Shown: positions 25,504 through 35,728, numbered from the stretch's first letter. The stretch is DNA of 64,000 nucleotides from Massilia sp. MS-15 (GCF_020176695.1 NZ_JAIWIA010000004.1:1-64000), one strand, 5' to 3'. Program-made: numbers and translations. Notes: generated from the letters alone by a model not told the origin.

Positions 25504-26388
25504 TCATGCTTTCCTGTCAGGCAGCTTGCGGCTGCGCCACAGGCCTTCGCCCGCGAACAGGGCCAGCGCGGCCCAGATCATCAGGAAGCCGACCAGGCGG
25601 TCATTGTCGAAGTGCTCGTGGAACAGCCACACGCCCAGCAGGAACTGGAGGGTCGGCGACAGGTATTGCAGCAGGCCGAGGATCGACAGCGGGATCCTGC
25701 GGGCGCCGCTGGCGAACAGCAGCAGCGGAATCGCCGTGATCGGCCCGGCCGCGGCCAGCAGCAGGCGGGTGCCGTCCGAGGCCGTATTCAGGAAAGCATT
25801 CTCGCCGCTCATGCTCAGCCAGGCCACATAGGCGGCTGCGAACGGGAACAGCACCATGGTCTCGAAGGACAGTCCCTCGAGCGCGCCCAGGGCCGCGGTC
25901 TTGCGTAGCAGGCCATAGCCGCCGAACGAAGCGGCCAGGAACAGCGCGATCCAGGGAACCGAACCGGACTGCCAGGTCAGCCAGCCCACGCCCAGCGCGG
26001 CGATCGCGATCGCACCCCACTGCACCTGGCGCAGGCGCTCCTTCAGGATGAGGTAGCCGAACATGATGTTGACCAGCGGGTTGATGAAGTAGCCGAGGCT
26101 GGCCTCGATGACATGGCCATTGTTCACTGCCCAGATATACGCCAGCCAATTGGTCGAAAGCAGCAAGGCGGAGGCGACGAAACTCCAGAACACGCGCGGC
26201 TGGCGTACCTGCGCCAGCCAGCCCCACTGGCGCCGGAACGCCAGTACGACCAGGAGAAAGGCCAGCGACCACAGCACCCGGTGCGCCAGGATCTGCACCG
26301 GCGGCACTTCGCCGATCGCATGGAAGTAAATAGGGAACAGGCCCCAGCACAGGAAGGCCAGGGCGGCGGACAGGATACCGGAACGCAT
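25504..26388 (-). CDS. rarD: EamA family transporter RarD
   Basis: The 294-residue protein has ten predicted transmembrane helices in two EamA halves. The RarD signature appears early (GILSAALAFLCWGLFPIYFH and VPPVQILAHRVLWSL), followed by NWLAYIWAVNNGHVIEASLGYFINPLVNI. RarD proteins are drug/metabolite-superfamily exporters of unclear substrate, sometimes linked to chloramphenicol tolerance. It lies 85 bp upstream of ettA on the same strand and diverges from kup. Confidence 0.92.
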   Translation of the reverse strand: MRSGILSAALAFLCWGLFPIYFHAIGEVPPVQILAHRVLWSLAFLLVVLAFRRQWGWLAQVRQPRVFWSFVASALLLSTNWLAYIWAVNNGHVIEASLGYFINPLVNIMFGYLILKERLRQVQWGAIAIAALGVGWLTWQSGSVPWIALFLAASFGGYGLLRKTAALGALEGLSFETMVLFPFAAAYVAWLSMSGENAFLNTASDGTRLLLAAAGPITAIPLLLFASGARRIPLSILGLLQYLSPTLQFLLGVWLFHEHFDNDRLVGFLMIWAALALFAGEGLWRSRKLPDRKA

Positions 26389-26555
26389 GGAGAGGGAAGG
26401 GGGGCGATTGCTAGGTCGCCATTATCCCCGATGCGCACAATCTCTGCAGACACGGTCGGCGTTTCCCGCCGCGCGCACCTTAGTGCAGAATGTACTTGCA
26501 ATTTCCTTTCCTCTAATTTATGGTGCGCTGCACCAAATCCTCGTACGGGGCAAAA

Positions 26556-28433
26556 TTGAGTACCCAAAATAAAAAAAGCAGTGTTGCAGCGCTCACGCTG
26601 GCAGCCGTCGGCATCGTCTACGGCGACATCGGCACCAGCCCGCTCTATACCCTGCGCGCGATCTTTGACCCGGAACACGGCCTGCCCCTCACCACGCCGA
26701 ACATCCTCGGCATCGTGTCCCTGATCTTCTGGAGCCTGACGATCATCGTTTCGCTCAAGTACGTGACCCTGGTACTGCGTGCCGACAACCGCGGCGAAGG
26801 CGGCATCATGGCGCTGATGGCGCTGGCCACCACGTCGGTCAGCAGGTCCTCGCGCTGGCATTTCCCGCTACTGGTCATCGGTGTGCTGGGGGCTACCATG
26901 TTCTACGGCGACAGCGTGATCACGCCAGCCATTTCGGTGCTGGGCGCGATCGAGGGCCTGGAAGTCGCGGCGCCCGGCATGTCGCACTATGTGGTGCCGC
27001 TGGCAGTGGTGGTGCTGGTGCTTCTCTACAGCGTGCAGCGTCATGGCACCGCCGGCATCGGGCGTTTCTTCGGGCCGGTCATGCTGGTCTGGTTCATCGC
27101 GCTGGCCGTGATGGGCGTCATCAACATCGCCGAAGCGCCGGTGGTCCTGAACGCGCTCAATCCCTGGCACGCGCTGCGCTTCATGCTGGATAACAAGCTG
27201 CTCGCCTTTGTCGCGCTGGGCGCGGTGGTGCTGGCGATTACCGGGGCCGAAGCGCTGTACGCGGACATGGGCCATTTCGGTCGCAAGCCGATCCGCCTGG
27301 CCTGGTTCGCGATCTGCTTCCCGGCGCTGGCGCTGAACTACCTTGGCCAGGGTGGCCTCCTGATCAATGACCCTGGCGCGGTCGAGAATCCTTTCTTCCA
27401 CCAGCTCGGCACCTGGAGCGTGATCCCGCTGGTGCTGCTGTCGACCATGGCGGCCGTGATCGCCTCGCAGGCGACCATTTCCGGCACCTATTCGATGACG
27501 AAGCAGGCGATCGCGCTGGGCCTGCTGCCGCGCATGCGGATCCTGCACACGTCGGAAAGCGAGATCGGCCAGATCTACATCCCGGCGGTGAACTGGGCGC
27601 AGCTCGCCATCGTGCTGATCGCCGTGATCGGCTTCGGTTCCTCGGACGAGCTGGCCGGCGCCTACGGCATCGCGGTCACCGCCACCATGATGGCGACCAC
27701 CATCCTGACTTTCTTCGTCACCCGCTACCGCTGGCACCTTCCGCTGGCGCTGTGCCTGGGCGCGACCGGCTTCTTCCTGGTGATCGACATCTTGCTGTTC
27801 TCTTCGACCACGCTCAAGCTGTTCCATGGCGGCTGGTTCCCGCTGCTGCTCGGCAGCGTGCTGCTGACCTTGATGCTGACCTGGAAGCGGGGGCGTGAGC
27901 TGGTGTTCGAGAACCTGGAAAAGCACGCGATCCCGCTGGACGCCTTCATGGATTCGCTGTTCGTGGCGCCGCCGGCGCGCGTGCCAGGTACCGCACTGTT
28001 CCTGCGCGGCGAAAGCGATGGCGTTCCGCATGCGCTGCTGCACAATCTCTCACACAATAAGGTGTTGCACGAGCGTGTGGTCTTCCTCACGGTGCACATG
28101 CGCGAAGAGCCCTGGGTGCCGGCAGAGGAACAGGTGGACATCGTGGAACTGGGCCACAACTGCTTCCAGCTCAACGTCGAGTACGGCTTCAAGGACGAAC
28201 CGGACATTCCGGGCATCCTGCGCCAGTGCGGCGGCCTCGGTTTGCGCTTCGAGATGATGGAGACGTCCTTCTTCATCGCGCGCCAGACCGTGATCTCGAC
28301 CCCGGGACGCGGCATGGCGCCGTGGCGCGAGCACCTGTTCGCGATGTTGTCGCGCAATGCGCGCGCCGCCGCCGACTACTACCAGATTCCACCGAACCGG
28401 GTGATCGAACTGGGCACCCAGGTCGAGATCTGA
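26556..28433 (+). CDS. kup: Low-affinity potassium transporter Kup
   Basis: The 625-residue protein imports K+ with H+ across the inner membrane. Twelve transmembrane helices occupy the first 450 residues and a cytoplasmic tail follows. The signature ALTLAAVGIVYGDIGTSPLY is at the N-terminus, and ITGAEALYADMGHFGRKPIR is conserved. I prefer the TTG at 26556 (LSTQNKKSS), preceded by CGGGGC as a Shine-Dalgarno-like site, over an ATG at 26520 that adds 12 residues and has no RBS. Kup proteins usually start at this point. Confidence 0.94.
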   Translation: MSTQNKKSSVAALTLAAVGIVYGDIGTSPLYTLRAIFDPEHGLPLTTPNILGIVSLIFWSLTIIVSLKYVTLVLRADNRGEGGIMALMALATTSVSRSSRWHFPLLVIGVLGATMFYGDSVITPAISVLGAIEGLEVAAPGMSHYVVPLAVVVLVLLYSVQRHGTAGIGRFFGPVMLVWFIALAVMGVINIAEAPVVLNALNPWHALRFMLDNKLLAFVALGAVVLAITGAEALYADMGHFGRKPIRLAWFAICFPALALNYLGQGGLLINDPGAVENPFFHQLGTWSVIPLVLLSTMAAVIASQATISGTYSMTKQAIALGLLPRMRILHTSESEIGQIYIPAVNWAQLAIVLIAVIGFGSSDELAGAYGIAVTATMMATTILTFFVTRYRWHLPLALCLGATGFFLVIDILLFSSTTLKLFHGGWFPLLLGSVLLTLMLTWKRGRELVFENLEKHAIPLDAFMDSLFVAPPARVPGTALFLRGESDGVPHALLHNLSHNKVLHERVVFLTVHMREEPWVPAEEQVDIVELGHNCFQLNVEYGFKDEPDIPGILRQCGGLGLRFEMMETSFFIARQTVISTPGRGMAPWREHLFAMLSRNARAAADYYQIPPNRVIELGTQVEI

Positions 28434-28546
28434 ACCTGGCCCGACTTACAAAAAAATACAAAGGCTGGACACACAGTGATACTGCCGTAGGGTAAGGTGC
28501 GTGGTTTCAAGGTTTACATTTTCCCGCATCTACCCGAAGGATTAAC

Positions 28547-29008
28547 ATGAAGCTGAAGTTCCCCCTGATCGCCGCCTTTGTCGCCATCCTGAGCCTGACC
28601 GCCTGCGGCGGTGGCGGCGGTGATTCCGGCGCCGAGGTCGTCAACCCGAACAACCCGACCACCCTGGTCAAGACCGACAACGCGCTCGGCACCGGCGCCG
28701 AAGCGACCGCCGGCAAGCACGTCGCCGTCAGCTACATCCTGTGGCTGTACAGCGCCTCGGCCGCCGACCACAAGGGCACGCGCCTGGAAAACGGCAGCTT
28801 CTCCTTCGACCTGGGCGCGCCAGGCATCATCGACGGCTTCCAGCAGGGCGTGACCGGCATGAAAGTGGGCGGCAAGCGCACCGTCGAAGTCCCGGCCAGC
28901 CTGGCCTACGGCGCGCGCGGCGGCAACGGCATCCCGCCCAACAACGGCCTGGTGTTCGAAATCACCCTGACCTGCGCCGGCACCTCGGCCCAGTGCAAAC
29001 TGCCTTGA
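28547..29008 (+). CDS. FKBP-type peptidyl-prolyl cis-trans isomerase, lipoprotein
   Basis: The 153-residue protein has a lipoprotein signal with lipobox LTAC (Cys20), a poly-Gly linker, and one FKBP domain. Typical segments are GKHVAVSYILWLY, SFDLGAPGIIDGFQQGVTGM, KVGGKRTVEVPASLAYGARG and IPPNNGLVFEITL. It should catalyse proline isomerisation in the periplasm, anchored to a membrane. It follows kup by 113 bp, has an AAGGATTAAC RBS, and probably has its own promoter, so its own regulation. A strong 9-bp hairpin follows the stop. Confidence 0.9.
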   Translation: MKLKFPLIAAFVAILSLTACGGGGGDSGAEVVNPNNPTTLVKTDNALGTGAEATAGKHVAVSYILWLYSASAADHKGTRLENGSFSFDLGAPGIIDGFQQGVTGMKVGGKRTVEVPASLAYGARGGNGIPPNNGLVFEITLTCAGTSAQCKLP

Positions 29009-29016
29009 TGTAAGGC

Positions 29017-29040
29017 GCGCCGGGACACGCGTCCCGGCGC
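29017..29040 (+). terminator. Hairpin after the FKBP gene
   Basis: GCGCCGGGA (29017-29025), loop CACGCG, TCCCGGCGC (29032-29040) pairs perfectly. There is no T tract, so it may stabilise the 3' end rather than terminate on its own. Confidence 0.45.
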
Positions 29041-29124
29041 AGCGCGCACTCCTGCGCTGGCGCACACGCCGGCCTCGCCGCATGGCCGATGCTGCAGGTT
29101 CCAACGACCTGCACATCCGCCGCC

Positions 29125-29289
29125 ATGCCCCGCCTTTCTTTCCGCCTTTCCTTCCTGTCCCAGCTGGCCACGCCGGTCCTGGCTTGCCCGCGCCCGACGA
29201 CCCTCCAGGAAGAGCCCGATTATTGGCTGCTGCTGGCCGCCCTCGTGCTCTATGCCGCGGGAAAATTCGCCATGCACCGGCCACATTGA
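29125..29289 (+). CDS. Possible small membrane protein
   Basis: A 54-residue frame (or 66 residues from ATG 29089) ends with one predicted membrane segment, DYWLLLAALVLYAAGKFAMH. No RBS is convincing and no family is recognised. It lies between the FKBP gene and the convergent GNAT gene in a 288-bp space that otherwise holds only the FKBP hairpin. Treat as tentative. Confidence 0.3.
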   Translation: MPRLSFRLSFLSQLATPVLACPRPTTLQEEPDYWLLLAALVLYAAGKFAMHRPH

Positions 29290-29296
29290 TTCCGCA

Positions 29297-29749
29297 TCAG
29301 CGCAGCATGTCGATGTGCAGGATGCCGTCCTCATCGTAGGGCGCCGACACGGTCCGGAAACCGAAGCCCTGGTAGAAACGCTCCAGGTACTGCTGGGCGC
29401 CGATGCGGATGCGGTGGCCCGGATACAGGGCTTCGGCCCGCGCAATTCCTTCCTGTAGCAGCGCGCGCCCGGCGCCCAGGCCGCGCGCGGACCTGGCCGT
29501 GATCACGCGGCCGAGCGACATTTCCTCGTACTTCACGCCCGGGCCGAGCACGCGCAGGTAGGCGGCCAGGCGCCGCACGCCGTCCACGCTGTGCCAGCCG
29601 AGCAGGTGGTGGGCGCGCGGGTCGAGGCCGTCGATGTCGGGGTAGAGGCAGGTCTGTTCGAGGATGAAGACATCCTGGCGCTGGGCCAGCACTTCGTACA
29701 GGTCGGCGGTGCTGAGGTCGTTGAAATGGGAAAACTGCCAGTCGATCAT
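29297..29749 (-). CDS. GNAT family N-acetyltransferase, ElaA type
   Basis: The 150-residue protein has the GNAT acetyl-CoA loop in SLGRVITARSARGLGAGRAL (R/Q-x-x-G-x-G/A). It is preceded by RQDVFILEQTCLYPDIDGLD, a segment typical of the ElaA subfamily. The acceptor substrate is unknown. I chose the ATG at 29747-29749 over a TTG three codons upstream. It is 34 bp downstream of the deacetylase-like gene on the same strand and may share a transcript with it. Confidence 0.85.
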   Translation of the reverse strand: MIDWQFSHFNDLSTADLYEVLAQRQDVFILEQTCLYPDIDGLDPRAHHLLGWHSVDGVRRLAAYLRVLGPGVKYEEMSLGRVITARSARGLGAGRALLQEGIARAEALYPGHRIRIGAQQYLERFYQGFGFRTVSAPYDEDGILHIDMLR

Positions 29750-29782
29750 GGTAAGCAAGGGTAAGGCCGCGTGGCGCGAGGC

Positions 29783-30790
29783 TCAGGCGGCGGTTTCGAA
29801 ACCTTCGAGGATGTGCACGGCGCCGCTCCCGTTCCCGCCTTCGAACACGAAGGCGGCCGGCAGGCCCAGGTGCGCGAGCCGTTCGCCGATGCGCAGGCAG
29901 TCGCCGCCCTGCAGGCCGAAGGCTGGTCCCAGGCCGCCGCCGAGCGAGACCACCAGCGCCTCGGGGCGGAACATGGCGAGCTTGAGGCAGGCGCTTTCCA
30001 GCGCCGCGTGCCAGGCCGCGGCGCCGCAGCCGCGCGCCAGCGGCAGGTTCATGGTGGTGCCCAGGCCCGCGCCGGCCCCCTGTTCGCCGGCATGGCCGGC
30101 ATAGTAGGGGTAGTCCCGGCGCGGGTCGAGGTGCAGCGACACGAACAGCAGATCGGCACGTTCATGGAAAATGTCCTGGGTGCCGTGGCCGTGATGGGAT
30201 GCGAGGTCGAGGATCGCCACCCGTCCCAGGCCGTCGTCCAGCAGGTGCTGGGCCGCCAGCGCCGCATTGTTCAGGAAGCAGCCGCCGCCGAAACCGGCGG
30301 CGCGCGCATGCTGGCCGGCCGGGCGGGTCAGCGCGAAGCTGGCGCGCTCGCCCACGCGCAGCGCATGGGCGGCATTGATGGCGCAGTCGGCGCCCTGCCT
30401 GGCCGCGCGCCAGGTGCCGGCGCCCAGCGGCGTGCAGCTGTCGGCGGCGAACAGCCCGAGGCGCGCGATGAAGTCCTCCGGCTCCGCCGCGCCGGGCGCG
30501 CCGCATGGCGGCCAAATCCGGGCCAGCAGCGGGGCCGGCAGTGCCTCGCCGTGGTCCGGCCCATATGCGCTCCAGTCGCTCCAGGCGCTGCGCAGGAAGT
30601 GCAGGTAGCGCGGCGCATGCACGCGCTCGAGCGAGGCCAGCGACACGGCGTGCGGGGTGACGATGCGCCCCAGTCCGCGGCGCTCGAGTTCGGCCAGCGT
30701 CAGGCCGACCGCAGCGGCTTGCCCGTCCCATGGCGCGGCGCCGGCGCAGGCCGGCTGCAGGCCGTGGTGTTCGTTGTAGAACGTGAGCAT
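29783..30790 (-). CDS. Histone deacetylase family protein (acetylpolyamine amidohydrolase-like)
   Basis: The 335-residue enzyme has the class II HDAC/AphA fold. Zinc and catalytic sites are visible: GGCFLNNAALAAQHLL (tandem base near residues 170-185), AILDLASHHGHGTQDIFHER (Asp-His ligands and His-His), and SLHLDPRRDYPYYAG. The terminal region is SLGGGLGPAFGLQGGDCLRI. Bacterial members remove acetyl groups from polyamines or protein lysines. The GNAT gene downstream offers an acetylation partner, by context only. Confidence 0.87.
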   Translation of the reverse strand: MLTFYNEHHGLQPACAGAAPWDGQAAAVGLTLAELERRGLGRIVTPHAVSLASLERVHAPRYLHFLRSAWSDWSAYGPDHGEALPAPLLARIWPPCGAPGAAEPEDFIARLGLFAADSCTPLGAGTWRAARQGADCAINAAHALRVGERASFALTRPAGQHARAAGFGGGCFLNNAALAAQHLLDDGLGRVAILDLASHHGHGTQDIFHERADLLFVSLHLDPRRDYPYYAGHAGEQGAGAGLGTTMNLPLARGCGAAAWHAALESACLKLAMFRPEALVVSLGGGLGPAFGLQGGDCLRIGERLAHLGLPAAFVFEGGNGSGAVHILEGFETAA

Positions 30791-30827
30791 GCGGCGCGGG
30801 TGGCGGTAGCAGCGGTGGCGGGCACGC

Positions 30828-32441
30828 TCAGTGGTGGTTGCCGCACAAGGTGCTGCTGTTGTAGGCCGCGACGAAGTCGTCGAAGCTGCCGCTGTCGCTG
30901 CGCTCGATCTGCGCCTGTTCCTCCAGCGACTTGCGCGCCATCTCGTCGAACAGCGCTTCCTCGGCCGGCATCAGGGGGCTGTCACGGAAGCTGGCCGCAT
31001 GCAGCTGGCTCTGGCGCAGCCCGAACGCTGCCGCCGAGCCCAGGCTGCGGATCTCTTCCAGCACCCGCGCCGACGGGGTCAGTGCCGGATTGGTGATCTT
31101 GGCCTGCTGCAGGTCGAGCGAGGAAGTGTGCACATCGCCGTCGTTGTGTTCCTGGTCCAGCAGCCGGGCCAGCGGGCGGATGCGCTCGACCAGCTCCAGC
31201 GCCCAGTCCCTGAGCGGCAGCTCGGCGCCATCGCGGGTAAGGGTCAGGCCTGGATCGCGTCCCTGCTTCACGGTGCGCGCGAAGTTGCGCGCATGGACCT
31301 GGCCTTCCTCGGGGCTGATCGGGGGGCTTTCCTCGAGCGCGCAGAACAGCAGGAAGGCATCCAGGAAGCGGCCCGTCTCGAGGCTGATGCCGACCGGTTC
31401 GAACGGATCGACATCCAGGCAGCGCACCTCGATGTACTGCACCCCGCGGTTGCACAGCGCCTGCACCGGACGCTCGCCGGTGCGGATCACGCGCTTCGGC
31501 CGGATCGTCGAGTAGTACTCGTTCTCGATCTGCAGCACGTTGGTGGACAGCTGGATCCATTCGCCGTCCTTCCGGGTGCCGACCGCCGCATACGGTTCGT
31601 AGGGCGTGTTCACGGCCGACATCAGGCTGGTGACATAGCTTTCCAGGCTGTTCTCGTGCGGACGCAGGCCGGACTGGGCATCGTTCTGGTAGCCCAGGTC
31701 GCTCATGCGCAGGCTGGTCGCGTAGGGCAGGTAGAGGGTGTCATCGGACAGCGTCTCGAGCTGGTGCGGACGGCCGCGCAGGAAGCTGGTGGTCAGGGCC
31801 GGCGTGGCGCCGAACAGGTACATCAGCAGCCAGCTGTAGCGGCGGAAATTGCGGATCATCGCAATGTAGCTCTCGGACTGGAAGTCGCGCAGCGCATGGC
31901 GGCGCTCTTCCACGATGCCTTCGCTGGCAGCCACCAGCTGCCACAGCTTTTCCGGCAGCGAGTAGTTGTAGTGGATGCCGGCGATGCACTGCATCGCCTT
32001 CCCGTAGCGCAGCGCCAGGCCGCGCCGGTAGACGTGCTTGAGCATGCCCAGGTTGGACTTGCCGTACCAGGCGATCTCGATTGCTTCTTCCGGCGGCAGC
32101 TCGCCCGGCATCGACACGCTCCACAGTATTTCGTCGCCGAGGCGCGCGTGCGCATAGCGGTGGATCGCGTCCAGGTGGTTCAGCACGGTCGAGATGTCGT
32201 GTTCGGCCGGGGTGATGAACTCCAGCAGGGCCTCGGCGTAGTCGGTGGTGATCTGGGCATGCGTCAGTGCCGAACCGAGCGCGCGCGGATGCGGGGTGCG
32301 CGCCAGGTGGCCGTGCCGGTCCACGCGCAGGGTTTCGCGTTCGATGCCGCGCAGGCCCTGGCCAAGCAGGGCGCGGTGGTCCTCGTCGTCGAGCAGGGCG
32401 AGGCGGCGCTGCAGTTGGTTCGACACTGGTTGATTCGACAC
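30828..32441 (-). CDS. gshA: Glutamate-cysteine ligase
   Basis: The 537-residue enzyme makes gamma-glutamylcysteine, the first step of glutathione synthesis. It matches the proteobacterial class 1 type: [54 protein letters not shown] and [20 protein letters not shown]. The predicted start is a GTG (32439-32441), with AAGGAAAC upstream. The first five codons are repeated almost exactly ([10 protein letters not shown]), giving a second GTG 15 bases later. The open frame continues upstream in Arg/Cys-rich sequence that is not family-like. Confidence 0.94.
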   Translation of the reverse strand: MSNQPVSNQLQRRLALLDDEDHRALLGQGLRGIERETLRVDRHGHLARTPHPRALGSALTHAQITTDYAEALLEFITPAEHDISTVLNHLDAIHRYAHARLGDEILWSVSMPGELPPEEAIEIAWYGKSNLGMLKHVYRRGLALRYGKAMQCIAGIHYNYSLPEKLWQLVAASEGIVEERRHALRDFQSESYIAMIRNFRRYSWLLMYLFGATPALTTSFLRGRPHQLETLSDDTLYLPYATSLRMSDLGYQNDAQSGLRPHENSLESYVTSLMSAVNTPYEPYAAVGTRKDGEWIQLSTNVLQIENEYYSTIRPKRVIRTGERPVQALCNRGVQYIEVRCLDVDPFEPVGISLETGRFLDAFLLFCALEESPPISPEEGQVHARNFARTVKQGRDPGLTLTRDGAELPLRDWALELVERIRPLARLLDQEHNDGDVHTSSLDLQQAKITNPALTPSARVLEEIRSLGSAAAFGLRQSQLHAASFRDSPLMPAEEALFDEMARKSLEEQAQIERSDSGSFDDFVAAYNSSTLCGNHH

Positions 32442-32520
32442 GGGTGTTTCCTTTCTTATACTGCCAATCCGGATTGGAGCAGAGAGTAACCGAAAAACGC
32501 GCGGCGCGCCGGGCAGCCCC

Positions 32521-34281
32521 TCATTCCCGCCTGGCGGCCTGTCGTTCGCTCTGCACCCAGCGCTCGATCTCGCGCTGTAGCAGGTCGAGCGGCAGCGCGC
32601 CGTTGCGCAACACCGCATCGTGGAAGCGGCGCTGGTCGAAGCGTGGACCGAGGGCCGCGCGCGCCGCGTTGCGCAGCGCGGCGATGCGCAGCTGGCCGAT
32701 CTTGTAGGCGAGCGCCTGGGCCGGCTGCGCGATGTAGCGCTCGACTTCGGCGGCGTTTTCCTGCGGCGGATTGGCGGTATGCGTGTTCAGGTAGTCGAGC
32801 GCCTGCTGGCGCGACCAGCCCAGCGCATGGATGCCGGTATCGACCACCAGGCGCGCGGCGCGCAGCATCTCTTCGTTGAGCTGGCCGAAGCGCGTGAACG
32901 GGTCGCCGAAGAAGCCCAGTTCCTGGCCCAGGCCCTCGGCATAGGTGGCCCAGCCCTCGCCGTAGGCCTGGTACCAGCCATGGCGGCGGAAGGCCGGCAG
33001 CGCCAGCTCCTGGGCGCGCGCCACCTGCAGGTGGTGGCCCGGCACGCCTTCATGCAGGGCCACGGCGTCCACCTGCCATACCGGACGCGTGGCCAGTTGC
33101 GAGAGGTTGACCACCAGCGCCGCGGCGCGGGTCTCGCTGCCGGCTTCGTAATAGGCCACCGGCTGGCCTTGCAGCCCGGGCAGTTCCTGCATCGGCTTGA
33201 CCGCGAGCGGCGCCTCCGGCACCGTCGCCACCACTTTCGGCAGCCTGGCCTGGGCCCGTGCCAGCGCCTTGCGGTAGCGCGCCAGCAGGGCCTCGGGCTG
33301 GCTGAAGAACAGGCGGCGGTCGCTGCGCGCGAACACCAGGAAGCGTTCCAGTTCGCCGCGAAAGCCGGTGCGCGGCACCAGGGCGGCCATCGCGGCGCGG
33401 ATGCGCGCCACTTCCTTCAGGCCGATCGCATGCACCTCGGCCGGACTGAGCGGGGTCGTGGTGACCTTGCGCACCTGGAAGGCATACCATGCCGCGCCGC
33501 CCGGCAGGCTGGCGGCACCAATGCTCTCGCGCGCGGCCGGCAGGTATTCATTGCGCAGGAAGTCTTCCAGGCGCTGCAGGGCCAGCGCCGCCGTCGCCAG
33601 CGCCTCGATGCCCTCGTCCAGCAGGTCTTCGCGCACGTCCGCGTCGATCGTGGCCGGGATGCGCTGCAGGGGCGCATGCAGCGGGCCGCCGGCGATCCCT
33701 TCGTGCAGGCGGCGCAGCGCGTCCGGCACCGGCGCCAGCGCCAGCTTCGGCACCGTCCAGCCGGCGCGCAGCCCGGCGCGCATCTGTTCGACCAGCCCGT
33801 CGACGTGGGCCGGCAGCGCCGCCAGGCGCGCCAGGTAGTTGCGGTAATCCCCTTCGGTGGAGAAGGGCATCTGGGCGGCCAGGCGCGGCAGGCGCAGGTG
33901 CAGGCCGTCCCAGCTGCTGATCGGCTGCGGGTCGAAGGGGGTCAGGGCCAGCGCTTCCAGCTGGCGTTCGCGGGCGGCCACGAACAGGTCGTAGGACAGC
34001 AGGTCCTGGCCGGCAAGCTGGCCGCGGTCGATCTGGCGCGCTTCCTCCAGCACCTCGCGCGCGTGCCCGGCGCTGGCGGCGCGCGCGGCGAGCGACGTGT
34101 CGGCGAGCAGCGCGTCGTGGCGGTGCTCGCCGATGGCGGTGGAGTATTCCGGCTGCTGGCGCAGCTGCCATTCCCACTCGCGTTCGAACAGGCGGCGCGC
34201 CGTGTCGGCCGGGGTGTCGGCCGCACCGCAAACGATGGGCGCGAACAGGATGAGCGAGGCAAGCAGTGTGCGCATGCGCAT
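32521..34281 (-). CDS. DUF885 family exported metallopeptidase-like protein
   Basis: The 586-residue protein has a signal peptide ([21 protein letters not shown]). It has a long helical DUF885 domain whose zinc site is [19 protein letters not shown] (HEGxPGHH), followed by [16 protein letters not shown], the usual second Glu motif. The family is gluzincin-like (M32-related). The substrate is unknown, probably periplasmic peptides. A second start four residues in (MRTLLAS) is possible. It lies 56 bp downstream of prmC on the same strand and 79 bp before gshA. Confidence 0.9.
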   Translation of the reverse strand: MRMRTLLASLILFAPIVCGAADTPADTARRLFEREWEWQLRQQPEYSTAIGEHRHDALLADTSLAARAASAGHAREVLEEARQIDRGQLAGQDLLSYDLFVAARERQLEALALTPFDPQPISSWDGLHLRLPRLAAQMPFSTEGDYRNYLARLAALPAHVDGLVEQMRAGLRAGWTVPKLALAPVPDALRRLHEGIAGGPLHAPLQRIPATIDADVREDLLDEGIEALATAALALQRLEDFLRNEYLPAARESIGAASLPGGAAWYAFQVRKVTTTPLSPAEVHAIGLKEVARIRAAMAALVPRTGFRGELERFLVFARSDRRLFFSQPEALLARYRKALARAQARLPKVVATVPEAPLAVKPMQELPGLQGQPVAYYEAGSETRAAALVVNLSQLATRPVWQVDAVALHEGVPGHHLQVARAQELALPAFRRHGWYQAYGEGWATYAEGLGQELGFFGDPFTRFGQLNEEMLRAARLVVDTGIHALGWSRQQALDYLNTHTANPPQENAAEVERYIAQPAQALAYKIGQLRIAALRNAARAALGPRFDQRRFHDAVLRNGALPLDLLQREIERWVQSERQAARRE

Positions 34282-34337
34282 GGATGACGGGTCAGGGACT
34301 GGCCATTGTAGCAATGGCGCCCCGGGGACCGCGCAGG

Positions 34338-35165
34338 CTAGGGCAGGCGCGCGCCGCTGACCCGTTCGATGCCGGCCAGGTCGCGCCAGCTCTGCACCTC
34401 CTGCAGGCCGCGCGCCGCCAGCAGGTCGCGCACCGCCGCGGCCTGGTCGTAGCCATGCTCGAGCAGCAGCCAGCCGCCGCTTTCCAGGTGGTCCGGCGCA
34501 TCGGCGACGATGCGGCGCAGGGCCGACAGGCCGTCGGCGCCGTCCGTGAGCGCCCCGACCGGCTCGAAGCGCAGGTCGCCCTCGGCCAGGTGCGGGTCGC
34601 CGGCGGCGATGTAGGGCGGGTTCGAGGCGACCAGCGCGAAGCGCTCGCCGGCCACGGCCGCATACCAGTCGCTGCGCAGGAAGCGCACGGCGGCGCCGTT
34701 CGCGGCGGCGTTCGCGCGCGCGATCGCGAGCGCATCCTCGCTCAGGTCGAGCGCGGTGACCCGCGCATCCTTGCGGCTGTGGGCGCAGGCGACCGCGATG
34801 GCGCCGCTGCCGGTGCCCATGTCGAGCATGTGCCCACCTGGCGGCAGGCGCGCCAATGCCAGTTCCACCAGCAGTTCGGTGTCCGGGCGCGGGATCAGCA
34901 CGCCCGGCCCGACCTGGAACGGCAGCCCGAAGAATTCGCGCCGGCCCACGATGTAGGCGATCGGCTCGCCCGCCAGGCGCCGCCGCAGGAGCGCCTCCAG
35001 GCGCGCCGCTTCGTCGCCGGTGAGCGCGCGTTCGGACTGGGTGATCAGGGCCACGCGCGCCAGGCCAAGGGCATGGCACAGCAGGATGCGGTTCTCGAGC
35101 GGATCGAGCGGCAGCGCGGCCTGCAGCTGGCCCAGGGTGGCGCCGGCCTCGACGAGGTGCTTCAT
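34338..35165 (-). CDS. prmC: Release factor glutamine methyltransferase
   Basis: PrmC methylates the Gln of the GGQ motif in release factors RF1 and RF2. The 275-residue protein has a helical N-terminal domain and a SAM domain with VLIPRPDTELLVE, MLDMGTGSGAIAVACA, VTALDLSEDALAIARANA and the catalytic ALVASNPPYIA (NPPY). Its substrate prfA is two genes upstream. The ATG overlaps the stop of dsbB (ATGA), so translation is coupled. Confidence 0.95.
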   Translation of the reverse strand: MKHLVEAGATLGQLQAALPLDPLENRILLCHALGLARVALITQSERALTGDEAARLEALLRRRLAGEPIAYIVGRREFFGLPFQVGPGVLIPRPDTELLVELALARLPPGGHMLDMGTGSGAIAVACAHSRKDARVTALDLSEDALAIARANAAANGAAVRFLRSDWYAAVAGERFALVASNPPYIAAGDPHLAEGDLRFEPVGALTDGADGLSALRRIVADAPDHLESGGWLLLEHGYDQAAAVRDLLAARGLQEVQSWRDLAGIERVSGARLP

Positions 35166-35638
35166 GCGCGCTGCTTGCGTACCAGGACGAAGGCCAGCAA
35201 CACGGTCAGCACCCCGAACCAGAGCGCCGACCATTGCGGGATCGCGAGGCCCATCAGCGAGTCGGTGGCGCCTTCGCACAGGCCGTCGGCGCGGAACACC
35301 CAGGGCAGGTACTCGGCGGTCGGGATCTTGTTGAGGAAAGTCTCCATCGGATCGATGCCGCAGCTGAAACCCGGGTGGGCGATCACGTACAGGTGCTTGC
35401 CGACCGCGTACAGGCCGCCCAGCGCCGCCAGCAGGGCCAGGATCGTTCCCTGGCGCAGCCTGCCGCTGATCGCCGCCACCAGGCTGGCCACGCCGATGGC
35501 CAGGAACAGGTAGCGCTGGATCACGCACAGCGGGCAGGGCAGCATATGCTGGATGTGCTGCAGGTAGAGGGCGACGGCGATCAGTGCGAAGCAGATCGAC
35601 GAGATGGCGAACAGGATCTGGCGGTTGGAGGGCAGCAT
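35162..35638 (-). CDS. dsbB: Disulfide bond formation protein B
   Basis: DsbB reoxidises DsbA in the periplasm and passes electrons to quinone. The 158-residue membrane protein has four helices. The first redox pair is in MLPCPLCVIQRYLFLAI (CxxC), and the second is formed by Cys in GFSCGIDP and GLCEGATD, as in the family. The ATG at 35636-35638 fits the usual N-terminus. It lies between prfA and prmC, overlapping the latter. Confidence 0.93.
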   Translation of the reverse strand: MLPSNRQILFAISSICFALIAVALYLQHIQHMLPCPLCVIQRYLFLAIGVASLVAAISGRLRQGTILALLAALGGLYAVGKHLYVIAHPGFSCGIDPMETFLNKIPTAEYLPWVFRADGLCEGATDSLMGLAIPQWSALWFGVLTVLLAFVLVRKQRA

Positions 35639-35728
35639 CGGTGGATTTTTATCTGGTGTGGTTCGGACCGGGCATTCTCGCACGAAGCCGCCGCCGCCAC
35701 TACCCATGCCGTCTCGCGCATCGGGACA

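Noticed and set aside
34282-35079. Upstream extension of the DUF885 frame through prmC
   Set aside because: The extension is Arg/Gly/Ala-rich, antisense-like in composition, and runs out of frame through prmC. The signal peptide marks the true start.
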